Source: a virus
Reading direction: 5' to 3' (one strand)
Length of the DNA: 44,189 bases
Virus record (IMG/VR): IMGVR_UViG_3300044638_006229
Span: 1-44,189 of that record
Made by a program: the position numbers and the translations under genes. Under the pieces are notes generated by a model. That model worked only from the letters and a program-made list of their open reading frames with translations. It ran no database searches and was not told the origin of the DNA. This document shows, piece by piece, positions 1 to 8,255 of this stretch (its first letter is position 1; each line of letters opens with the position of its first letter).

Positions 1-3000
1 AAGCAATACTACCTGGACTATTGATGTTTGTACAATCTAGACCTTGTGTATTACCAGCGGTAATGTCACTGCCTACATTGATTGGAATTGCTGGCCATTG
101 ACCTTCAAATCCACCTTGGAAACCTACGATAAACTTACGTAGTTTAACGTATGTAGATTCATTTACAGCATCATATGTACTTGGGATACTACCACTCAAT
201 GTTGGTGATAGTAGTGAACCAGTACTTACATATGTACCTTGAGCATAGAATTTACTGTTTGTAGTACCCCAAACTTTATCTTCTAGATCGAAGTCAATGT
301 TTGTACCATTGCTATCTGAAGCACCATAATATGGTAGTGGCTTGAAGTATTGTTTAGTGTTATTTTCTACACCAACACCAAATGAAGATGTTGGATATAG
401 TGCTTGGATTTCAGTATCAGTTCCTGGAACACTACCGAATACTGTACCAGATGGATACTTACCAGGTCCGAGACCATAGATACTTGCTTTACTGTATTGT
501 ACAGCAGGTACATAGTTGCTTGCGGTACTATCAATTGGAGTACTATATGATTCAAATCCGTATGGTACGCAACTTACTGGGTAAGAAACGTCACTGGCTT
601 CGATTCTGATATACTTACTCAAATTATTGAAATCGCCGAATTGAATTAACTTACCAGCATAAGTGATATATGCGTATCTGTTACCAATTCTACGAGCAAC
701 ATAATTTGCGGATTCTGGATCCAAATTCAAGTTTTGGAAGATTTCCAAATACTTTGGCTTCTTATCAGTATCGCTATAAGCACGTACTACTAGTGTGAAA
801 CTACCCCATTCGCTGCCTGGAACTGTTCCTGCCAACTTAACATTACTAATTTCAATCTTGAACTTAGTGTTGCTCAATGTACCGTCACTCAAAGTGTGAA
901 CCTTGAACAACTGGAACTTGGTTGGAGAAGCAGCTACATCAGCGCTACCTTTAAATGGAGCAATCTTTTGACTGTAGATCCAAGGAGTAGAAGCATTGGT
1001 GATACTGAATTGACTATCACCGTTATTCAAATCAGTGCTATATTGATCAACAAACTTTAGAGGTTCGCCAACAATTGAACTTCCTGATAGGTTACTTGTA
1101 CCAACTTGTAGTCTCCAACCATAAGCGCTGGTCTTTTCAGCTACGAACTTCTTGATGCTATCTTCGAATAGTACGTAGTTGTAAGCCGCTTCAACTTTTT
1201 GACCAGCAATTTGTTTGTTAGGATTACCAACAGTTGGGTCTACACCAAATACATCTTTGATGTAATTATTGTCGTTTTCATTTAAACTGAAGTCGTAGTA
1301 ACCATATGTACCAGCACTTGTACCACCGGCTGGATTTGTGTAACTATACTTTAATGCCAAGTTGTAAACATTTTCATTAGGATTGATTACACCCTTATAT
1401 GGGAATGTACTACTTGTTAGTTGAGTCAATGTTGTGGTATTGAAACCAAATACTTGATAATCACTGGTAAATTGTGATGAAGCATTTTGAGTGTTTGCCA
1501 ATACTGACAAGATCATCTTTTGACGACCTGTTAATACTGGATTACATTGATCTGCGCTTGGATTATCTTGATTTGTGAATCCGCCATTATATTTACCAAA
1601 GGAACCACTTACCACACCTCTTACTTGTAGACCAGCTACACAAGTTCCAACACCACGTAGTGAATGGAAACTACCACTTTGAAGTGTCAATGGTGTGCCT
1701 GCTTGAACATTGAAGTTGGTTAGGTTATAAGCGATAGTACCATTGAAGTAAGATGAACTTACTAGATCAACAGTTGTTGTGCTTTCATCAAAAGCGGTAG
1801 CAATTGCTGTTTCGGCATCAATATTTGAACCTTGTAGACTTGAAGTTAACAAGAAGAATTTAGTACCGACTGGTTTTGCATTTCCGTTGGCAAGAGTTGA
1901 AGTACTGAATTTACGTACCAATAATCCAGAAGAAACTGAACCGATATCAACTGTTTTATTGGCGTACAAGATACTACCACTCAACTTACCTACACCATCA
2001 ACGTCATCTGCGGTTACGCCACTTGTTAGAGTTGCGGATCCAAATTTAACATTCAATGACCCACTGATTGTCATTGTTGAAATGTCAATACGTTGTACCA
2101 ATTGAATTGAAGAACTCAATCCAGCGCCACTCAAACTTGCAGTTGCAAATGATAATGATGAATTTGCGATGTATTTAGCAAAAACCAAACCAAATGTATT
2201 TGGTGCGGTAAATGAAGCGGTTAAGTAATTATTGTTTGAACTATCAAATGTTAGTTTGAACTTACTTGAACCACCACCTCCGACGGTAACACTACCACTT
2301 ATACGTGATTTATCAAAATCAAATGCGGCCAAAGAATGATCTACTGAAGATCCCGCTTTTGCAACTTTACCACCTCTAGCAACAACAGAGCTGCTAAACA
2401 ATTCATAATGTCTTGTGGAAACAACTTTGTATACTTTACCCAAACTGGATGAAGTTGCCAAAGAAGCTGAAAGTGAATTAATTCCAACAACACTTCCAAC
2501 TGTAGCTAAGAAAGAAGCAATTTCAGCGGTTGTTGCTCTTGTAAATTCAGCTGATCCAGTGATTAAAGCTCCGGATGAACCCTTGATTGCAGCTGCGCCG
2601 CTAATATTAAGTTGTGTACTAGTTTGTTGATATATTACATTTGATGTATAATCTGTGGTATCAACATACATAAATGAAGCTGTGGTGATAGCACCTTTAT
2701 CAGCATTTCTGTTCCAGATACCTGGTTGAGCATATACAATCAATGGATTCTTTTGCCAGTAACCAGTTAGACCACCTACACGAACAACGGTAACGATACC
2801 TTGTTGTAGTAGATATTCTTTGGCTGTGTATGGTCCATAATACACACCATCAGCGACACCGAATCTTGTTTCCAAGTCAGCTACGTCAGTTATTGTATTT
2901 GGAAAAAACGCTGGTCCATCAGCGAATGGAGCTATAATTGCTCCTCCAATGTTTGCTACTCCTTGAGCCAGACCGGAGAGGTCGTTTTCACGTGTGAATA

Positions 3001-3058
3001 CACCTGGGCTTACTATATTTTGTGTTGGGGCGAATCTACCGCCTTCTTGTATTGGCAT
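1..3058 (-). CDS. Tail sheath protein, gp18-like (3' end outside window)
   Basis: This is the contractile tail sheath subunit, which polymerises around the tail tube and contracts during DNA injection. I read the frame directly from the minus strand; it is open from the ATG at 3058 to the window edge, giving 1019 residues with no stop. The N-terminus carries the family signature SPGVFTRENDLSG, followed by the GGAIIAPFADGPAF and DLETRFG segments and a VVRVGG strand, as in gp18-type sheaths. The start is supported by a clear AAAGGA ribosome site about 10 bases upstream, one of the few good ones here. T4 gp18 is about 660 residues, so this protein is much longer; residues about 170-600 are Ser/Thr-rich and look like extra surface domains. 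A TATTTATA box lies 33 bases upstream. Family assignment is strong; the C-terminal tube-binding part is not visible. Confidence 0.93.
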   Translation of the reverse strand, partial: MPIQEGGRFAPTQNIVSPGVFTRENDLSGLAQGVANIGGAIIAPFADGPAFFPNTITDVADLETRFGVADGVYYGPYTAKEYLLQQGIVTVVRVGGLTGYWQKNPLIVYAQPGIWNRNADKGAITTASFMYVDTTDYTSNVIYQQTSTQLNISGAAAIKGSSGALITGSAEFTRATTAEIASFLATVGSVVGINSLSASLATSSSLGKVYKVVSTRHYELFSSSVVARGGKVAKAGSSVDHSLAAFDFDKSRISGSVTVGGGGSSKFKLTFDSSNNNYLTASFTAPNTFGLVFAKYIANSSLSFATASLSGAGLSSSIQLVQRIDISTMTISGSLNVKFGSATLTSGVTADDVDGVGKLSGSILYANKTVDIGSVSSGLLVRKFSTSTLANGNAKPVGTKFFLLTSSLQGSNIDAETAIATAFDESTTTVDLVSSSYFNGTIAYNLTNFNVQAGTPLTLQSGSFHSLRGVGTCVAGLQVRGVVSGSFGKYNGGFTNQDNPSADQCNPVLTGRQKMILSVLANTQNASSQFTSDYQVFGFNTTTLTQLTSSTFPYKGVINPNENVYNLALKYSYTNPAGGTSAGTYGYYDFSLNENDNNYIKDVFGVDPTVGNPNKQIAGQKVEAAYNYVLFEDSIKKFVAEKTSAYGWRLQVGTSNLSGSSIVGEPLKFVDQYSTDLNNGDSQFSITNASTPWIYSQKIAPFKGSADVAASPTKFQLFKVHTLSDGTLSNTKFKIEISNVKLAGTVPGSEWGSFTLVVRAYSDTDKKPKYLEIFQNLNLDPESANYVARRIGNRYAYITYAGKLIQFGDFNNLSKYIRIEASDVSYPVSCVPYGFESYSTPIDSTASNYVPAVQYSKASIYGLGPGKYPSGTVFGSVPGTDTEIQALYPTSSFGVGVENNTKQYFKPLPYYGASDSNGTNIDFDLEDKVWGTTNSKFYAQGTYVSTGSLLSPTLSGSIPSTYDAVNESTYVKLRKFIVGFQGGFEGQWPAIPINVGSDITAGNTQGLDCTNINSPGSIA

Positions 3059-3091
3059 AATATTAATATCCTTTCGAAGTTATATTTAAAA

Positions 3092-3099
3092 TATAAATA
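3092..3099 (-). promoter_or_regulatory. TATTTATA box upstream of the sheath gene (possible late promoter)
   Basis: The box reads TATTTATA in the gene direction and TATAAATA on the plus strand. It lies 33 bases before the sheath ATG, leaving room for a leader that contains the AAAGGA ribosome site. It is the only one of the five boxes with such a leader, which suits a very highly expressed structural gene. The promoter role is inferred. Confidence 0.35.
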
Positions 3100-3137
3100 T
3101 AACCGAAAAATCGAAGAACCAACTATTTATTATAACT

Positions 3138-5282
3138 TTAAATTTTTTGTTCTATTAATAGTTGATCTATGGTATCCATAACCATTTTTGGAGTTATTTG
3201 TTTGGTACATTCAAACTCTTCTCTCTTATCAGATTTTGGACACCACTTCCAATTTCCCTTGTCAAATAGCGAATCATTCCAACATCCTGTACACACCGAG
3301 TGGTTTTGTACTCTATAAGGAGTATCAAATTCAGTATATGGATATGAGAACCCGCTAATTAATACTACTGGCTTTTTAACTGCCCAAGCTAACCAAGACA
3401 ATCCTGATGGCAAACCTATAAAAAACTCACTGTGATATATTTGATTCATACGGTCAACCAGTGGTTTATCTCCTGTAAAATCTAAAGCATTGGAAGGCAT
3501 ACTATTCATATAGTCTGATCCATTTCCAAATGTTTTGTGTTTATCTATGCATATTACTTCAAATCCCTTTGATTTAATATATTCAACAACACGTTCCCAT
3601 CCGCCTTTATTGTTCCAATATTTGGCTTGACACGTACTTTGTGTTGCAATTGTGACATATCTCTTTTTGAGAGGTCTTTCTTTGATTTTAAAGTCAAGTA
3701 ATGGTAATTCTGGTTCATATGGCAATCCCAAATAATCACTTGCTATTTTTTGTAAAGGTTGTTTTCTGGGATCTGTTTTACATCTATCATTATTGGGTCC
3801 ATTTTCGTCTACATAATATCCCAACTTATAAGTTGCAAATACATCTGAAATAGGTTTGTTATTGTGAACAAACTTAATTGAAGGGTATTTGTTTTCAAAA
3901 ATATTTTTCAAAGGTAACTTGACATAAAGATCACATTCGTGTTTTTTTCTAAACTGTTCAATTATAGGCATCCAAGCCAATTGATCGCCTAAAGAGTAAC
4001 TTTCATATTCAATTACTACTTTCTTATTCTTTAAATTTAACTTATATGTTTCGACCAATTCATTAGTCTTATTATCTTTAATGTGAATTTCATAGGGAAT
4101 GTAATATGTAAAATTACAACTTCCCCACCAATTATGTTTTAAATCAGTTTCATATTTAATACTATTATCGTCACCATTATAGAATGTTATGTGGAAACTT
4201 TGATCTACGTCTACTGGGTTATCCACTTCAATCTTGGCATTATCATTGAATGAATATTTAAACACCGCATTTGTTTTAATACTCTTTTCATTCTTTTTAA
4301 GATTTTCATAAACATCAATATGTTTGATAGCAAACAATCTTTCAGTATATTGATCATATAAATCGATTAATTGGTCTACTCGGTTGGAATAGGAATTTTC
4401 CTTAGCACATTCCAAAGCTTTGGTTTGATATCGACTATAATCAGATGTGATTTGTTGTATTGCGGATTTTATTTGTTCTACATTTCGTTCAACAACAACC
4501 ATACCTTTATATGATTTTTCCTCAAACGTACCTACCACAGGTAAACCACAACTCATTGCTTCTAAAAGCGTTAGATTTGGATGTCCTGCTTCCAATTCAG
4601 ATGGGTGTATGAATATAGAATGGTCATTATATAAATCGATCAACGATTCTTCATTTAAATCAAATACTTTTGTCAATTTATCATACTGATTTAATTCGTC
4701 ATCTAATATATCAAAGAACTTTTTATTATTAGATGGTCCAGCAATAGTAATTGGATACCCCAATTCTTTAGCCGCTTTAATCGCATATGTGAATCCTTTT
4801 CTGTCATATGATTGATTATTGGCATAACCATTATTTGCAACACACAACAGTTTATTTACTGGAATTTTGTTATTTTTATGTTTAAACACATCGGTATTTA
4901 CCGCGTGGGAAAAATAACGTAATTTTTTACTTCCGAAATAATCAACCAAATATTTGGCAGGACAAGTAGATATTACACTATTTTCAATTGCTTGTAAATT
5001 CTCTTTATATACAGATGAATCTTTGCCATACAAATAAGCGTGGTGATCGTGTAAACTAAAGATATAAGGTATGCCTCTTTTATGACATTCATTTGCCAGA
5101 TTTGCTACGTGTATATGTACGATTATATCGTCTGAATATTTAATTTCATTCAAATACTTTATCTGACATTCTAATCCCTTTTTGTTTAACAGTTGATGGT
5201 AATCCCAAATGATTTTTTCAACTGCACCCCATCCATTAGGCGGAATAGGCAATAACCCTAAATTAACTTGTATAATTTTCAT
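3138..5282 (-). CDS. Two-domain glycosyltransferase: GT4 domain plus TibC-like heptosyltransferase domain
   Basis: This is a predicted bifunctional sugar transferase. Residues 1 to about 310 form a GT4 (GT-B fold) domain, with the acidic donor-binding loop EAGHPNLTLLEAMSCGLPVV near residue 235. After a linker, residues about 420-714 resemble the GT9-related autotransporter heptosyltransferases (TibC/Aah): a YSLGDQLAWMPIIEQF start, a GLPSGLSWLAWAV donor-site segment, and a C-terminal four-cysteine finger with cysteines at 664, 667, 681 and 692. In TibC such a finger binds iron, and the enzyme puts heptose on serines of adhesins. The ATG overlaps the stop of the upstream glycosyltransferase by four bases (ATGA), so the two are probably co-translated, and the sheath gene follows. 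The domain calls are confident; sugar and acceptor are unknown. It could modify virion proteins or host surface glycans. Confidence 0.85.
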   Translation of the reverse strand: MKIIQVNLGLLPIPPNGWGAVEKIIWDYHQLLNKKGLECQIKYLNEIKYSDDIIVHIHVANLANECHKRGIPYIFSLHDHHAYLYGKDSSVYKENLQAIENSVISTCPAKYLVDYFGSKKLRYFSHAVNTDVFKHKNNKIPVNKLLCVANNGYANNQSYDRKGFTYAIKAAKELGYPITIAGPSNNKKFFDILDDELNQYDKLTKVFDLNEESLIDLYNDHSIFIHPSELEAGHPNLTLLEAMSCGLPVVGTFEEKSYKGMVVVERNVEQIKSAIQQITSDYSRYQTKALECAKENSYSNRVDQLIDLYDQYTERLFAIKHIDVYENLKKNEKSIKTNAVFKYSFNDNAKIEVDNPVDVDQSFHITFYNGDDNSIKYETDLKHNWWGSCNFTYYIPYEIHIKDNKTNELVETYKLNLKNKKVVIEYESYSLGDQLAWMPIIEQFRKKHECDLYVKLPLKNIFENKYPSIKFVHNNKPISDVFATYKLGYYVDENGPNNDRCKTDPRKQPLQKIASDYLGLPYEPELPLLDFKIKERPLKKRYVTIATQSTCQAKYWNNKGGWERVVEYIKSKGFEVICIDKHKTFGNGSDYMNSMPSNALDFTGDKPLVDRMNQIYHSEFFIGLPSGLSWLAWAVKKPVVLISGFSYPYTEFDTPYRVQNHSVCTGCWNDSLFDKGNWKWCPKSDKREEFECTKQITPKMVMDTIDQLLIEQKI

Positions 5283-7291
5283 TGTGTAATATCAATAGAA
5301 CCGTTAATATCTATGTCTTCTAATCTTCTAAATGACTTTTTATAACTTCTCAATAAAATTTTATTTTGATCATATAGATTATTTTCAATTTCATAGAAAT
5401 TATTGTTTTCAAACTCGTTTGCTAAATAAAAACAAACCTTTTCTGACACAGTGTACGAATAATTGTTAACTACCTCTCCGTTCTTTTTTATTATTATCTC
5501 ATTTATACGACCATCTAATTTATTATTGATGTATGTTAATACTCCAAACTTATTTATATTCTTCATCCTTAGAACCGATAAATATTCTACCATTGAGAAT
5601 AAATTATTTTTACTATTGCTTAAATAAGATTCTTCGTTGTTCGTGTAATCTATATGAAGATCGTTCTTATTAGATATTAGTTTATTATAATAGAATTGTT
5701 CCAATCCATTTGATATATTTTTCTTCGTAACAAATTCCATATATTCTTCTGGGGTATAGTAATCAAAATTATCCAAGAAAAATTGAGTATTAATCCCGTG
5801 AAATACAGTTTTGAATGTGTCACCTTCTAACGCTTTATCATAAAAGAAAAATGCTTTCTTATTAATTAGAATTTCATCTACATCGTATAACTTTGAAAAA
5901 TCTGATTCTGAAATGATCATATCATAATTGAAGCAAATTGCATTTTTGTATCCGATTTTATTTGCCAATGATATGCCATTGTAATAGTTTAATAATACAG
6001 CGAGACCGTGATAATTATCACAATCAGAAGGTGGAAAAAATAAATTGATCTTGGTATTATCTGTGTTGTATGTCCATCTATTATAGAAATTATGTTTTAA
6101 AATTGGATTGTTTGAGTCATATACATAATGATCAGCCGCTTTTTGCAAATCAACACTAGCAGGATAATGAGATGACAACAACACTTTATAACCAGCTTTT
6201 TTAGCTTGATTAATTGATTCTAAAGTTGTGTCTTCTACAGCTTTAAAATTGGGATGTGTTGATATGATAACCACCGTGTTTTTATTTGTGGATTTCTTTA
6301 TATTAACAATCTCTATTTCAGAATCTGAAATCAACCCCAATTGATTCTTTATGAGTTTAACATTACGATTAAAATTGGTTTCGTCTAGATACTTGATATT
6401 TTCAAATACCTTGTATCTATCAAGGTAAACAGGCAAATTGTACAATAGAGATGGTATATTATAAGATATAGCCTCTTTAATTACAATAGGTGCTGTCTCT
6501 TTATCAGTTGCGTGACCTCTGCTAGTGAACAAAAACAAATCCATACAACTGTAGAAGTTTTCTACATCTTTGCGTTCACCCCAAACTTTTACATTACTCG
6601 GTAAATTATCCAACAGAGGTTGCCAATAATTTTTGAAGTTATCAGCCATATTACCCAGACAATGAAATTGAACATTTTCTTTTTCCATTGCACGAGCATA
6701 TTCTATAAATTCTTTTTGGTTTTTTCTAGGAGTAAACAATCCAACGTGTAATACGTGTTTTTTACTTTCATCCAATCCCAAAAATTTCAATCCTTCAGAT
6801 CTATCTTTTCTACACTTCACAGAAATTGGATATTCAATAACTGTAGTATTTATGCCTAAAGATTCGACGTTTTGTTTCTGATAATTACTTACGAATGTAA
6901 ATTTATCTGGAAAAACACGCTTTCTTCTTGGATCAAAACTACTATCGTGCGAAGTTTCCACAATTAGATATTCTCGGTCTTTATTATAGAGTTTAGTAGC
7001 CAAGTTAACATCCATAAAGTATTCTGGCATTTCCTCCAAATGAATAATGTCAGGTTTTATATTGTCAACTAACTTTAGTAACTCAAATTTATTTGATGAT
7101 AATGTGTAAAACCTCTTACCGCAAATTTTCTGAAGCTGCTTTCTTTGAACAACTAAAACTCCGCCAGTAATATCATCATATTCTACACAATATATTTCAT
7201 AATCATTAATTAACGATTGTATTTTCTTCAATAAAAACTGAGGTAGTCCTCCAGTAGAAAGATGTGGAGCTATAAACAATATTTTTTTCAT
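5279..7291 (-). CDS. Two-domain glycosyltransferase (GT4 plus second transferase-like domain)
   Basis: The first about 320 residues form a GT4-type glycosyltransferase. The N-terminal strand reads KILFIAPHLSTGG, the second Rossmann half opens with HVGLFTPRKNQ, and an ExxxxxxxE motif (ETAPIVIKE) sits near residue 270. From about residue 335 a second domain begins with VVIISTHPNF and continues through CDNYHGLAVLLNYYNGISLA and AICFNYDMIIS; it looks like a GT-A-type domain, but I cannot name its family. The C-terminal 120 residues are Asn/Tyr-rich without a recognisable motif. The gene lies three bases after the FkbM gene and overlaps the next glycosyltransferase by four bases, so the three form one translation-coupled cassette. 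No ribosome site is obvious before the ATG. Donor and acceptor sugars cannot be deduced. Confidence 0.82.
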   Translation of the reverse strand: MKKILFIAPHLSTGGLPQFLLKKIQSLINDYEIYCVEYDDITGGVLVVQRKQLQKICGKRFYTLSSNKFELLKLVDNIKPDIIHLEEMPEYFMDVNLATKLYNKDREYLIVETSHDSSFDPRRKRVFPDKFTFVSNYQKQNVESLGINTTVIEYPISVKCRKDRSEGLKFLGLDESKKHVLHVGLFTPRKNQKEFIEYARAMEKENVQFHCLGNMADNFKNYWQPLLDNLPSNVKVWGERKDVENFYSCMDLFLFTSRGHATDKETAPIVIKEAISYNIPSLLYNLPVYLDRYKVFENIKYLDETNFNRNVKLIKNQLGLISDSEIEIVNIKKSTNKNTVVIISTHPNFKAVEDTTLESINQAKKAGYKVLLSSHYPASVDLQKAADHYVYDSNNPILKHNFYNRWTYNTDNTKINLFFPPSDCDNYHGLAVLLNYYNGISLANKIGYKNAICFNYDMIISESDFSKLYDVDEILINKKAFFFYDKALEGDTFKTVFHGINTQFFLDNFDYYTPEEYMEFVTKKNISNGLEQFYYNKLISNKNDLHIDYTNNEESYLSNSKNNLFSMVEYLSVLRMKNINKFGVLTYINNKLDGRINEIIIKKNGEVVNNYSYTVSEKVCFYLANEFENNNFYEIENNLYDQNKILLRSYKKSFRRLEDIDINGSIDITQ

Positions 7292-7294
7292 AAT

Positions 7295-8254
7295 TTACTT
7301 ATTTAAGTATACGGTGTTCATATGTGATAGATTATGATCCAAGGCATTATCTTTGTGACTTAACTTGTATCCTAAATTCTTAAATCTATCAATTATTTTA
7401 AGTAGATTTACGCCGTCATTGCAATGAAATTCAAAGAATATACTTCTAACATTTTTGAAGAAATTGTCACTTGTATTTTCAAAAAACTCATATTCAGCTC
7501 CTTCTATATCAATTTTTAAATAAGTTGGCAATTCCAAATTATTATCTATTACAAACTTTTCTAAATTAATAGCATCAACTTCAAATTCACCTTCGTTTCT
7601 AATTCTGGAAGCAACTGTAGATTCTGTGGTACCAAATCTTACTTTTTTAAATTCACTTGAAATCGCATTATTAAACACTTTTGTGTTTTTACCATATCTG
7701 TTCAAATTATCGTTAAGATACTGTGAGAGTTCTGGATGTGGTTCAAATGCATATATTTGTTTGATATCAAAATTAGAACACGCAATAGAAAACGCACCAA
7801 TATTAGCTCCCAGATCATAAACAACATCTCCATCTTTGATATTAAAATTTGATGTAAAATAATCATCGTAGAAAAATGTATGGTAAGATGGATAGGTCGT
7901 ATCACCCTGTTTAGATTTTAAATCCAAACATCTAAATTTTTTAGTACCGTGATAATTTTTACTGAATAATAATGTATTGTCTACATCGTGTATTTCTATG
8001 CAAATGCCAGGATGATTTTTATTTAAAATTTCTTTTATATAAAAAATGTTATAATTATAGGTCCACATATCATGCCCCACTGTACAGTGGTGATACATAA
8101 TGTGTGAAATAAGATTGGAATCTAAACTTCGTATTGTTATTATAAACTCATAATTAACCGATGAATCATTGATGGTTTTAAACACACCTTCATCCGTAAT
8201 AATAATTGTTAATTTTCCAAACTTTTCCAAATAGATATCGTCGATAATAGGCAT
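7295..8254 (-). CDS. FkbM-family methyltransferase
   Basis: This is a SAM-dependent methyltransferase of the FkbM type, a family that commonly O-methylates sugars in glycan pathways. The SAM-binding motif I is VVYDLGANIGAFS (residues 144-156), followed by the acidic post-II segment YAFEPHPE and the family hallmark LKIDIEGAEYEFF. The first 120 residues are an extra N-terminal domain with no recognisable family. The gene follows the nuclease fusion by one base and precedes two glycosyltransferases, so it most likely caps or modifies the glycan they build. An AAGGT stretch lies about 14 bases before the ATG, rather far for a ribosome site. The family call is strong; the substrate is inferred from context only. 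Confidence 0.87.
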   Translation of the reverse strand: MPIIDDIYLEKFGKLTIIITDEGVFKTINDSSVNYEFIITIRSLDSNLISHIMYHHCTVGHDMWTYNYNIFYIKEILNKNHPGICIEIHDVDNTLLFSKNYHGTKKFRCLDLKSKQGDTTYPSYHTFFYDDYFTSNFNIKDGDVVYDLGANIGAFSIACSNFDIKQIYAFEPHPELSQYLNDNLNRYGKNTKVFNNAISSEFKKVRFGTTESTVASRIRNEGEFEVDAINLEKFVIDNNLELPTYLKIDIEGAEYEFFENTSDNFFKNVRSIFFEFHCNDGVNLLKIIDRFKNLGYKLSHKDNALDHNLSHMNTVYLNK

Positions 8255-8255
8255 A

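Noticed and set aside
1779-2105. Plus-strand frame of 108 codons inside the sheath gene
   Set aside because: It is antisense to a continuous sheath frame with recognisable motifs and has no ribosome site.
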